The notes beneath the pieces were generated by a model. It saw only the letters and a list, made by a program, of their open reading frames with translations, was not told the origin of the DNA and searched no databases. A DNA stretch of 35,415 bases from positions 1 to 35,415 of the forward strand of contig JAKTTS010000111.1 in assembly GCA_030560485.1 (NCBI GenBank), given 5' to 3'. Source of the stretch: Ascoidea tarda (nom. inval.). Its lineage: Eukaryota > Ascomycota > Saccharomycetes > Ascoideales > Ascoideaceae. Both the position numbers and the translations under genes were made by a program. This document shows, piece after piece, positions 1 to 9,399 of this stretch. Every line of letters begins with the position of its first letter. The stretch's first letter is position 1.

Positions 1-50
<50 letters not shown>
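1..50. repeat. TTA/TAA trinucleotide microsatellite at window edge
   Basis: A pure TTA array fills positions 1-50 and continues beyond the window. On the minus strand it codes for a poly-Asn run in WSS1. A second array, 219-260, gives another 14 Asn codons and is followed upstream by Thr codons (261-305). Confidence 0.95.
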
Positions 51-215
51 GTCGTCATCATCATCAATGATAATGAATTCTAGTTCTTTTGTATCTGGTA
101 TTTCTGAGAGATTGATATTATTAGAGTCATTATTAGAAATATTGTCTATAAGAGAACAAGATTTTGAGTCATTAAATCTTTTTTCAGTTGCTTCTCTTAG
201 TAGATTTCTTGAAGG

Positions 216-261
<46 letters not shown>

Positions 262-986
262 GTAGTAGTAGTAGTAGTTGTTGTTGTTGTTGTTGTTGTA
301 GTTGTAGCGGTGGTATTATGATTTGAGGAAATGGAGAGATTACCTAGTTTTCTTGATTCGGGTTTAAATTTTTGAGTATTTTTGAATCTATTTAGTCTAT
401 TTAGTCTGATTGAATGAATTGAGTGAATTGGGAAGTTATTTGAGCCGGAAGAAGAGTATTGGGAACTACTCAATTTATTGATTTCGTTAAAGTAGCCAGT
501 GGCTTGATAAGAACCTAATTTTTGGATTTGATAGAATCTTTCATTTAGATGAGATAAAAAGTTGTAGAATTTGTTATCATGAGGCCCATGAAAATTGTGA
601 GATAATTCGTGCAACAAAGTTGACAAGATTTCAGTAAAGTGTAGAAAAGTATTTTCATCAAATGGAGATCTCAAACGCAAACATATTTTCTGGCCACTAT
701 TATAGTTCAAACCTAGAAGGGATTTGTTGTTGGGGTAGAATTCAGTTAGAAGAGTAATTTTGAGGTTGTTTTCTTTCATTAAAGGAGCTACTGCTGAGGA
801 TAGATCATTTAGGATATTGTAAGCATTGATGCTATTTTTCTTTCTAGATAGGAAGGCGATTTTTTGAATAAATTTAGTTGGGTTGTGAGTGTTTAAAGAG
901 GCAGATGAGATATTTGAAGCGTGAGCCAGATTTGTGGTGTCATTTGAGCTCAAGGAAGGAGCAGGGGCTGCTGAGGAAAGAGGCAT
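1..986 (-). CDS. WSS1: Wss1-type WLM-domain metalloprotease (3' end outside window)
   Basis: In yeast Wss1 is a SUMO-linked metalloprotease that, with Cdc48, degrades proteins crosslinked to DNA. The frame is open from the ATG at 984-986 to position 1 (328 codons), and no stop is reached. The WLM core includes MKENN, TEFYPNN and SLLGLNYNSG blocks, then the zinc site HELSH with H126, E127, H130 and a third ligand H136 in GPHD. The spacing and flanking NKFYNFL match the S. cerevisiae protein as I remember it. The C-terminal half is a Thr then Asn run (about residues 229-257). Then comes ELEFIII followed by five Asp (about 301-312), a SUMO-interacting-motif pattern like the one in yeast Wss1. 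Another Asn run (16 residues) reaches the window edge. An in-frame stop at 1044-1046 and the absence of another ATG fix the start. Confidence 0.9.
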
Positions 987-1208
987 TAGGGAAAGTGAGG
1001 AAAAAGAAGAGGAGGAGGAGAAAGAAGAAGAAGAAACAGAAAATTAAGCGTTTCAAGGAGCCTTGGTAGAAAAGCGGATGCTTAGTCAGCAAAGAGATTT
1101 CTTTTTAGGTACGGTGATTTTGATTTTGATTTTGACTGATCTGGAGGAGATTGTGGTTGAAGTGAGAGCGAAGTGAGATACAGCATTGTTTGCGAGAGAA
1201 GATTGAAG
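987..1208. promoter_or_regulatory. Divergent WSS1/RTT102 promoter
   Basis: The 222 bp between the two ATGs must hold both promoters. It carries a purine-rich stretch on the plus strand (about 990-1045), the orientation of the usual poly(dA:dT)-like nucleosome-depleted element. I see no strong named transcription-factor site. Confidence 0.6.
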
Positions 1209-1922
1209 ATGATAGACCAAAGAAAGACGCTATATGGACAATCGTTGATCCGGAACGCCAGTTCGTTTTCTGTGAATGGCAACGGCAGCAAGAGAAAGAT
1301 CAGTGGCAGTGGAAGTGTTAAGAACATCAAGAGCAGCGGAATCAACAAGAACAGTGGCTCGATACCCCGGGAGAGATACTGGAGAAGGTCATATGTGTCG
1401 CCCCGAAAGCCCTTTCAGGACTTGTCGGTAGATGGTAAGAGCAATGGCGGGGGCAAGAGCAGCAGTAGAAGCGGGAGTGAAGACAAGCCCAGCCAGCAGT
1501 ACAGTTTCAAGCTACGGTCGTGGGTGCTCAAGGAATGCAATGATGGCATTGAGACAGAGACGCCAGAGGCAGAGGAATACTGTTTCGATGTGCCGGAGGA
1601 CAGTGAGCTTGTGGAGTTGGAGGAGTACGTTTTTGTGAAGCGAAAGGTGGACAAGCTGGAGCAGCGGGCCAGCAGAGGCATGGCCAGTGGAGGCGACGAG
1701 GAGGACGACGGTTTGACAGCAGAGGACATCAGGGGAGCTGTAGGAGGAGAATTGATCTCAGGCTTCTCTGGCTCGGACGTGCAGGCGAAGAAGGAGGGCG
1801 AGCAGCAGAAGCAGCAGAAGCAGCCCGAGGCAGAGCCTGCAGCACCCACAGCGTCCCCAGCGCCTGCAGAGAGCGTGCAGAAGGACGAGGGTCCCGACGG
1901 CGACGTGGCAATGGGCGAGTGA
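1209..1922 (+). CDS. RTT102: Rtt102-like subunit of SWI/SNF and RSC remodelers
   Basis: Rtt102 is a small subunit of SWI/SNF and RSC that binds the Arp7-Arp9 module. The product is 237 aa (157 in S. cerevisiae). The best evidence is LTAEDIRGAVGGE near residue 179, which matches LSVDDIRGAVGN in yeast Rtt102, and an ending DVAMGE that matches DVKMN. Upstream blocks also align in order: ERYWRRSY, YSFKLRSWVLKE and ELVELEEYVFVKRKV. The frame is open upstream to a GTG at 1173. The ATG at 1209 (MIDQRKTLYG) aligns with the yeast N-terminus MDPQTLITKA, so I start there. The tail is Gln/Pro/Ala-rich. Composition is odd: bases 1801-1860 are 40 of 60 G+C, against AT-rich neighbours. The long antisense frame 1415-2044 is a by-product of that composition. 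Confidence 0.82.
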   Translation: MIDQRKTLYGQSLIRNASSFSVNGNGSKRKISGSGSVKNIKSSGINKNSGSIPRERYWRRSYVSPRKPFQDLSVDGKSNGGGKSSSRSGSEDKPSQQYSFKLRSWVLKECNDGIETETPEAEEYCFDVPEDSELVELEEYVFVKRKVDKLEQRASRGMASGGDEEDDGLTAEDIRGAVGGELISGFSGSDVQAKKEGEQQKQQKQPEAEPAAPTASPAPAESVQKDEGPDGDVAMGE

Positions 1923-2178
1923 GACGCACAGGAAGGAGGAGAAGCACAGGAAGGAGGAGAAGCACAGGAAGCACGGGCCGCATGTGCTTTTTGTGTTTTT
2001 CCGTGGAGCGCGTCGGTTTGTTTTGTGGTTTCCTTTTTGGGCATGCAGCTGTAAACAAAGCTGTGTTTACCATTTTGATGCTGGATATAAGGTAGATGAT
2101 GTAGGATAGATGTGATATATATACTCTTCTCACCACTCTTACATCTCCAGCATCTCCAACATCCTCAGCATCGTTAAG
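1923..2178. promoter_or_regulatory. RTT102 3' end and NUD1 promoter
   Basis: The first 60 bases after the RTT102 stop include two tandem copies of a GAAGCACAGGAAGGAGGA-like unit (about 1930-1972). The remainder is mixed sequence with a TATA-like TGATATATATAC (about 2111-2122) 57-68 bp before the NUD1 ATG. Confidence 0.5.
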
Positions 2179-2629
2179 ATGAGCATGCTTGCCCCAGATC
2201 TCCCAAAGGATTCTCTCCATCAGGACTTGTTCGGCTACTCCAACGCCAACTCCAGTCCTGATGCAAACGTCGATTTAAATCTCGACCTAACCGCTGATAT
2301 AAACGTTGATTCAAACCAGATTTTTAATACTAGTTCGATGCACAACTCAAACATAAACCTCATCAACAACTCAAAGTATATCCTCAACCCAGATTTCAAT
2401 CTCAACAAGAAATCTTCAAGTTTCGATCCAAATGGCTCCAATATCCAGTACTTCGATGACACCTCTATCAATAACCAGTCTTTTTTAATCACAAATAGTC
2501 ATCTTCCCAATAATATAGACAATCAAAGTATAAACAATCAAATCTTAATCACTCCTGAAAATAATACCGATACCAATACCAATACTAATAATAATACTAA
2601 TAACACTAATAGTGTTAATATCACTAATA

Positions 2630-2676
<47 letters not shown>

Positions 2677-3603
2677 GACAACGATAATGTTAATGTCAAT
2701 GTTAATGTCAATGTTAATAATGATGATAACACTAACACTAACGCCAACACCAACGCTAATATTAACACTAATACTAATGCTAATAACAATCATAATGAAA
2801 TCGATAACCAAAATATTAACAACCTAAATATACAAATACCAATCCCACTAAATAACATCTCAACAAAACTACTAGATCTAAATCTAGATTCAAATGAAGG
2901 AACTGTCATTAAAAACTCTTCAATCCCAATAAATTTTTTTACTCAAACAATAAATGGGAATAACAACGCCAATAATAATAATGGTAATAATAATAATAAA
3001 AACAACAACAACAACAACAACAACAACCTGGAAATTAATACTCCCCTTTTTAACAAAATTGCTAACCAAAACCTAGACTCTTCTTTACCTCCTCCAAAAT
3101 TAAAACTAATTGATCAAATCAATACAATAAACCCAATCAACCCCAACCCAATAACACTCAAAATCAATCAATTAAACCAATTTCAAAACCTTTCAAACTT
3201 ATCAAACGTCCCCAGACTATCCAACTCAACAAATACAGTCTCTTCAACAACAAGATCCTCTTCAAACTCAAACTCAAACACAATCTCCTCAAGAACAATC
3301 TCAACAAACTCTTCAAATTCTTCAAACTATAACTCAATTAAAACAAACCAATCAAGATTCCCTTCCTCAAATTTACCTCTAACTTCTCAATCCCCCTTGA
3401 AATTGTTTGGCAACGATTACAACACCTACACCCAAGAAAAATTCAACGGCCTTATCAATCAATCCAATAACACAAACATCAATATCATCAACGATAACGA
3501 CTACACAAACGATTTCATCCTAGATGATAACACAAATCTTAACAATACAATAAACAATAAAATAAATAAATACCATTTATCTAACATCCTTGAATCTCCT
3601 TTC

Positions 3604-3638
<35 letters not shown>

Positions 3639-6600
3639 GAACGATAATGACAATATCAACGATAATGAAAATTACATACTATATGCTAACGATGTCTTTA
3701 ACGATGTCATCAAAAGAAATCAACCTCTAAATAACAACAACCTAATTAATGATTCAACAACCGATGAAAGCTTTACATCCGATGATTATTCACACTACGA
3801 TCAATCTAGCAACAACAACAACAACAAAAATAAGAACAATAATAAAAACTTGCTAAATAACAATTTAATAAATAAAAACTTGCTAAACAACCACCCTCTT
3901 CCAAATAACCCTGCAAATGATTCGGAATATCTGACCTACAACACAATAATCACAAACATCAAACCTCTACCTCAGAATAACCAACCAAATATCAATCACT
4001 CTTTTTACTCAAATAACTCTTCAATCATAAATCCTCCCTCCCAACCAACAATAAAACCTTTTGATCAATCAATTCCACAAAAAAATAAAAACTCTTTAAT
4101 AAATAAAACTTACAACACAGACGACATTCAAAACGTTCAGAATGTTCAGAATATTCAAAATACAAATATCATTAAAATTAATATGAAAAATCAAAATGAA
4201 AAAAGAAATCATATAAAATTATTCACCCCAAAAGAAGTTACCGTTCCCAATAAAATGAGCGGGATGATTTTTGATGAAAAACGTAAAATCTGGATAAAAG
4301 ATTCGAATCAATCTCAATTTCGATCTCAATCTCAATCTCAATCTCAATCTCAATCTCAATCTCAAAAATCAAAATCAAAATCAAAATCAAAATCAAAATC
4401 AAAATCAAAACAAGGCTTAAATTACGTTCAAAAAGAAAATGGCATTGAAACCCCAAATGAAACTGGAATTGAAAAACAAAAGCAAAGAATAAAATCAAAC
4501 TCTAGCTCAAATTTAAACACAAAAACAAATCTGTTGTTGAACTCGACTTCATATTCGATACTTCATTCCACTGTAAATTCAAATATAAAACATGCTCTCA
4601 AATTAAAAAGGGATATTAAAAATGAGGCTATTCTGAAAAAAAATTCACTTAAAAATTTAAGTAATAAAGCAAATTTAACTACTGAAACAATTAACACCAC
4701 TTCAAATTCGACGAATAACGATGAATTTGCTGCGTTGAATGCTATTGCTGATTTATCAACTGCGAGTCAAAACTTCCTGAATAACGATTTAAATAACACG
4801 TTATCTAGTATCAGTACAACAATTCACTCTGATTCGGAAATTAAATATTCAACTTATCCAACTAATCAAAATGTTTCTGGGTTTGGATCTATCTTGAAAA
4901 ATGGTCCTAAAAATCGTGATTTTCGCAATTATAATGAAAATGAAAATGAAAATGAAAATGATAGTGGTAGTGAAAATGACAACGATAATGATAGTGAAAA
5001 TAAAGATGAAGACAAGGATGAAGATGAAAGTGAATATGAAAATGAAAATCAAACACTACCTTATAATATTTTACCAAAGAATGTTAGGCCAGAGGTTTCA
5101 TTTAAACTTCCAGATGACCACATTGATACACAATCAATAAATAAATCCATAATATCAATTAATAGTGAAAATTCATCAGATGGTGCCAAATATAATAAAT
5201 TGACATTGAATTCAATACCCAATGTAACTGAAATCTCCCAGATCGATATCAGTTTTTCTATTAATAAAAAAAACCTTGTGTCATCAATAACCGACAGGAT
5301 TTATGATAAAAAAAGCTGGGATTTAATAAGTGATATTGATTTGAGTGGAAAGGAGCTAGTCTCATTGAATGATCTAATGAATTTATTGCCAAATCTCCGG
5401 ACGTTGAATATCTCTAATAATCTGATAAGATTTTTGGATGGGTGTCCGAAAAAGATAGATTCGATTATTGGTATAAATAATAAATTTGATGGAACATGTT
5501 CATTTTCTAAATATAGAGATTTGGAATATTTGAATTTGATGAGAAATTCGTTGGAAAATTTGATGAGTTTCAAGCAGTTGATTCATTTGAAGGAGTTAAA
5601 TGTTCGATATAATAAGATTAATGATTTATCAGGAATAGGGTATATTCAGAATTTGGTTAAAGTTGATTTGAGAAACAATCGGATTAAAGAAGATATTAAT
5701 TTTAAGAAATGGAGACGATTGATCCATTTAGAGCAGATAGATTTGTCTAATAATAGAATTGTGGAAATCAAGGGGACAAAATATTTGAAAAAACTAAGGA
5801 TATTAAAAGCCGATAATAATAGAATTGAAAAAGTTGAAAATGAGAGTGATAACGATAGTGATAAAGATGATGATAAAGAAACAAGATATTTGGGGCATAA
5901 GAATTTGAAGAAACTTAGTTTAAGGAATAACGAAATAAAACGAATTGACTGTGATAAATTTAGAAATTTAAGAGTGATTCGAATCAATGGGAATGTTAGA
6001 CTTGAAAACAGTGAGAAACTTAAGAATTTGGAGGAGTTGGAGATCAACAATAGATATTATATCATTGATAGTAATGGAACAAAAGAGAAAGGGAAAGAGA
6101 AGGAAAATAGATGGAATGAAATCGATACGATTTTGAATAAGATTGTTCATTTGAATACGTCGATTAAGATATTGAATATTAGTAATACACTGATTGAAAG
6201 GCTTCCAGAGAAGTTTAATGAAAAATATCCCAATATTGAAGTACTTTATTGTGTTTTCAATGAGATTCAAAGTTTTCAAGAGTTGACAAAGAGTGGGTTA
6301 AAGAATTGTAAATATTTGAAGAAGATTGATTTTCGATTTAATCCATTGAGCAAAGGGATATATTTGAATGAAGCAGAGAGGTTGTTGAAGATAAACTGCA
6401 ATGCGTTGGATGGTTCTATTAAGAGCGATGAGAGTGAAGAGGGCGAAGAAGGTGGTGCATGTGATAGAATTACAAGTATATATAAGGGAAAATACCAAAA
6501 AGAGTGGGAAGCGAAAGATAAGGATTTCATAGAAAGACTAAGAAAACGAGACATTGAGATGTACAAAAAACGAGTGTACTACATGGGATGGATGTTTACA

Positions 6601-6693
6601 CTGTATCCACGTCTAAAGTATTTGGATGGAATTTATGTTGATAATGATAAGCGGAAAGAAATCATGAAGGAATTTAAAAGACATTTCATATAG
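2179..6693 (+). CDS. NUD1: Nud1/Cdc11-type spindle pole body LRR scaffold
   Basis: Nud1 (Cdc11 in fission yeast, centriolin-like) sits on the spindle pole outer plaque. It anchors the mitotic exit network and astral microtubules. The product is 1504 aa against about 850 in S. cerevisiae. Residues 1 to about 670 are Asn/Ser-rich low complexity. Residues 681-706 hold FTPKEVTVPNKMSGMIFDEK then W, a GM-FD-x-W motif I associate with Nud1/Cdc11 and Bfa1/Byr4 proteins. Residues about 712-744 are (SQ)n then (KS)n repeats. Near residue 1040 a leucine-rich repeat region starts (LVSLNDLMNLLPNLRTLNIS, NLEELEI, IKILNISNTLIERLP). It ends with an LRR cap, YPRLKYLDG, near the C-terminus. Short acidic inserts interrupt the repeats. 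The start is the first ATG. Identity is strong from domain order, though N-terminal alignment is not possible by eye. Confidence 0.85.
2626..2652 (+). repeat. (AAT)9 in NUD1, followed by GATAAT units
   Basis: Nine perfect AAT codons encode Asn, followed directly by GATAAT-type Asp-Asn repeats to about 2690 and then GTTAAT/GTCAAT (Val-Asn) repeats to about 2716. Frame-keeping units point to slippage within the coding sequence. Confidence 0.95.
3604..3636 (+). repeat. (AAC)11 in NUD1
   Basis: Eleven uninterrupted AAC codons. The same amino acid is encoded by pure AAT at 2626-2652, so the two Asn runs arose by separate expansions and not by duplication. Confidence 0.95.
4324..4410 (+). repeat. 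Adjacent hexanucleotide arrays (TCTCAA)7 and (TCAAAA)7 in NUD1
   Basis: Seven TCTCAA units (4324-4365, Ser-Gln) are followed after three bases by seven TCAAAA units (4369-4410, Ser-Lys). The units differ by one substitution plus a phase choice, so one array may have seeded the other. The first gives an SQ cluster and the second a basic KS tract. Confidence 0.95.
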
Positions 6694-7728
6694 AGGAGTA
6701 AACTCAAAAAGACAACCAAAGAAAAAAAGAAAAAGAAAGAGGAAAAGAAAAAAAAAAGAAAAAAAAAGAAGCAATGCTAACTGTATAGACATTCATAGAC
6801 AATCCAAAAGAAAATAGTTTGAAAAGCAAAAGCAAGCCCAAACGTAGAATACGGGATAAGGAAAGAGTTAAGAAAACCAAGAGGAGCCGTTGTAACGCAA
6901 CTTTATTGAGGTGTTCTTGTTGCTAAAAAGCAAGACAACCGTAAAGCAAAATGAAACTGAATCCGAGCGAAATCATCCCAAAGTACAGCCCAACGCTAGC
7001 CAACTCGAAAGTAGAGCAAAAGCAGAGCAAAAACAGAGCAAACGAAGCAGTTTGGGACGAAAATGGTGCGCGGACTAAAATGCACACTCCCAACACAACG
7101 GGCCGGGGATGAACGGAAAGCGCGTGTGTCTGAGCACAGAACAGGACAAAGCCGGCGCTGGAGGGGTGCTGACAGGTGTGGAGGGTGTAAAGGACAAAAG
7201 AAGCCCCGTTGAAACAAAAAGAAATGGCAGGCGGGGCACGGAAGTGTTTGCGGAAACAAAACAGCACTGCGTGGTCAGGTGCCGTGGCGGATACTGGCAG
7301 ACGCGGAAGGGGGCCGGTGTTGAGAGTAAAACAAGCGCAGAGCAAGGGCAGGAAAAGAGCAGAAGGAGAAACAGCATGAGGCACAAGTGGTGCACCAAAG
7401 CATGGAGCACAATTTGTATAAATTGCTTATATTTTCCCTTTTCCTCTGTACTCTTCTCTTTCTCGATCGCTATTGTAAATCGTCTTACCCTCAGGCTGGA
7501 TTATTAATAGAAACCATTACGGAACTTGTTTAAGATCAATTGGTTAGCAGGTTTGCTTTAATTCTATATTTAAACTTCAACGCATTTGAAATCATATAAA
7601 ATTTAGTATATTCCTCTTCAACATCAGAAACTCTTGGTTCATTATACACAGTCATTCTGATTCTTATACCGCTACATTCACTGGTTCGATATATTCTCAT
7701 ACTACTTGATCGTTTACATACATTCTCA
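6694..7728. other. Intergenic region with GC-rich island (NUD1 3' / upstream of Cys-rich gene)
   Basis: After the NUD1 stop comes a purine tract of A/G (about 6715-6770). Bases 6960-7400 form a GC-rich island: 7261-7320 is 41 of 60 G+C, far above the genes around it. Several open frames run through the island on both strands (for example 6923-7384 minus), but none resembles a protein family and each is explained by low stop-codon density. From 7500 to 7728 the sequence is AT-rich, with TATA-like stretches near 7568 and 7600 that could serve the gene at 7729. I find no RNA gene. Confidence 0.6.
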
Positions 7729-7911
7729 ATGGCAGGAAAGGTTTATGGTGTCTCCAACGGAAACATTTGGGATTGCTGCAAGTGTGGAGTTAAGGACTAT
7801 AACTTCTTCAAGGTTGGAGCTACATGTTTGAACTGTAACCATGATTGTTGTCCAAAGTGCCCAAGCAGACTAGGTACGGAGAAGTTGTACTATGATATTA
7901 ATGACCTTTAG
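7729..7911 (+). CDS. 60-residue Cys/His-rich putative zinc protein, family not recognised
   Basis: This short intact frame has nine Cys and one His in a regular pattern. CKC gives C16 and C19. Then come C33-x2-C36, H38, C41-x2-C44, with extra Cys at 17 and 40. The C-x2-C...C-x2-C-x-H-x2-C-x2-C layout suggests one or two structural zinc ions in a treble-clef or cross-brace fold. A Trp at 14 precedes the first pair and a short tail (LYYDINDL) follows. It resembles the general look of short fungal proteins with W-x-C-x2-C, but I cannot name a family or function. There is no signal peptide or membrane segment. Spacing to NUD1 (about 1 kb) and DBF4 (1.3 kb) leaves room for its own promoter and terminator. 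Cysteine spacing and lack of low complexity argue that the frame is real despite its length. Confidence 0.7.
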   Translation: MAGKVYGVSNGNIWDCCKCGVKDYNFFKVGATCLNCNHDCCPKCPSRLGTEKLYYDINDL

Positions 7912-9202
7912 CAACCAGTGACCAGGTTTGGCTAGATATTGGTTCAATTGCTGGTTCAAATACTAGCTGGATTTTGGTTTTTGTGTTTAAATGTTGCTTG
8001 GAAACTGTTCCAATTGTTTTATAATATAACGAATCATCTCAATTATGGGCAAGTCATGTTACATTAGTATTATCTGTTTATCTCGCTTTGTCGGCGACTC
8101 CTTTTGTTTTTGTTAGGTTTTTTGATGAGTTTAAGTATTGTATTATAAACTACTCCCTCTTTACTCCTATAATTGTTCCCTTCATATTTTTTTTTGTGTC
8201 TCATAGTGTTTTCTCATAGTTTTTTCATAGTTTTTTTATAGTTTATTTCATATTATTCCTCTCATGTTTTTCGCATTTTGCGCTCATTTGCTAAACCGTT
8301 GTTTCTGCTTGCAAATCTAAAACAAAGCACTGATCTGCCGTCTTGGACCTCTATTCACCGTTGTCTGCGTGTGTGTGTACTCACCACTGCATACACATGC
8401 ATAACAAGCAACTGCTCTTTTAGGAAACCGCCCTGCTGACCCATTGCACGTGTGCTGACATAAGCCATGTCTAGCGTTGCTACTCACCTCGTTCTTTATC
8501 ACACCAACCACTGCTGAATCTGCTGCTTGCTCCAAGACTCCACCACTCCATGGCCTCTTCTTCTTTTTCTTCTTTTTCTTCTTTTCGTTTTTTTCCTGCT
8601 TCTGCTGAATCTGCTTCCTGCTTCCTGGGCTTTTCTCTCCTTCAAATCTCCTCAATTTGTTTCTTCTCGACAAAAGGGTCTTTTTTCCTGTTTCCTGCTT
8701 TTTTTTCTGCCTCTCAACTTAACCGCTGAAGCTCCAAATCATTTTCCCAATCCTCACTCAACTGACACTCTTTAATTCTACCAATTCTCCTTGCTTTTGA
8801 TCATTTTAATCCTCTTGGTCAATTCTTTACAAATTTATCATATTCACCACATTCGTCACATCAACCTGTTTTTTTAACCACATTTCTTAGTCCTCAGGTT
8901 TCATATTTTATCTCCCCATTTTTTTTGGTTTGGGTTTTTTTCAATCAAATCAGCTTCAAACCAACTTTAGATCACCTTCATATCATCTCTTATTATATTG
9001 TATCATATCTTATTATATTGTATCATATTATATTGTCTTATATCCTACTATAATATAATATAATATAATATAATATAATATAATATAATAAAATATCACA
9101 TCCGTATTCACATAAAATCATTCCCAACTTACTACAAAAATCACATCAAATCATATCAAATCAAATCATATCATATCAGTTTATATCAACTTTGGAAAAC
9201 GA
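7912..9202. other. Intergenic region upstream of DBF4
   Basis: The first 350 bases are T-rich 3' flank of the Cys-rich gene, with repeated TCATAGTTTTT-like units (about 8202-8250). Bases 8330-8530 are moderately GC-rich and contain CACGTG (8447-8452). Bases 8550-8900 are strongly pyrimidine-rich on the plus strand. From 8985 the sequence becomes TATCATATCTTATTATATTG repeats and a pentanucleotide array leading to the DBF4 ATG. A minus frame at 8317-8673 includes a poly-Lys run from the pyrimidine tract and looks spurious. I see no RNA gene. Confidence 0.6.
8981..9090. repeat. Tandem TATCATATCTTATTATATTG repeats and (TAATA)8
   Basis: About two and a half copies of a 20-bp unit (TATCATCTCTTATTATATTG, then TATCATATCTTATTATATTG, then a shortened copy) run into eight exact TAATA units (9051-9090). 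The block ends 112 bp before the DBF4 start and is a possible TATA or DNA-unwinding-type element. Confidence 0.85.
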
Positions 9203-9352
9203 ATGGATAATGGTTGTATTTCAAGAGCTCCTTTACAAGAAGCAAGTCTAAATAACATCAACAATAATAACACAAATATTAAAAATATCAATAGCAACAA
9301 TAACAATGTCAATAACAATGTCAATATCAATATAAACAATAATTCATCACTC

Positions 9353-9399
<47 letters not shown>

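Noticed and set aside
1173-1208. Upstream extension of RTT102 to position 1173
   Set aside because: That codon is GTG. The ATG at 1209 aligns with the yeast N-terminus.
1415-2044. 209-codon minus-strand frame opposite RTT102
   Set aside because: It is Cys/Ser/Pro-rich translation of a GC-rich coding strand. The plus strand carries conserved Rtt102 blocks, so this is a shadow.
6923-7507. Several 87-153 codon frames on both strands (6923-7384, 6996-7259, 7075-7410 minus; 7109-7507 plus)
   Set aside because: They overlap one another in all frames of a GC-rich island and show no domain or family-like composition.
7951-7980. tRNA B-box-like GGTTCAAAT near 7960
   Set aside because: Flanking bases do not pair as a T-stem, and no A box or acceptor stem fits.
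8317-8775. Overlapping frames 8317-8673 (minus) and 8527-8775 (plus)
   Set aside because: They read a pyrimidine tract as poly-Lys or poly-Leu/Phe, and their remainder resembles nothing.
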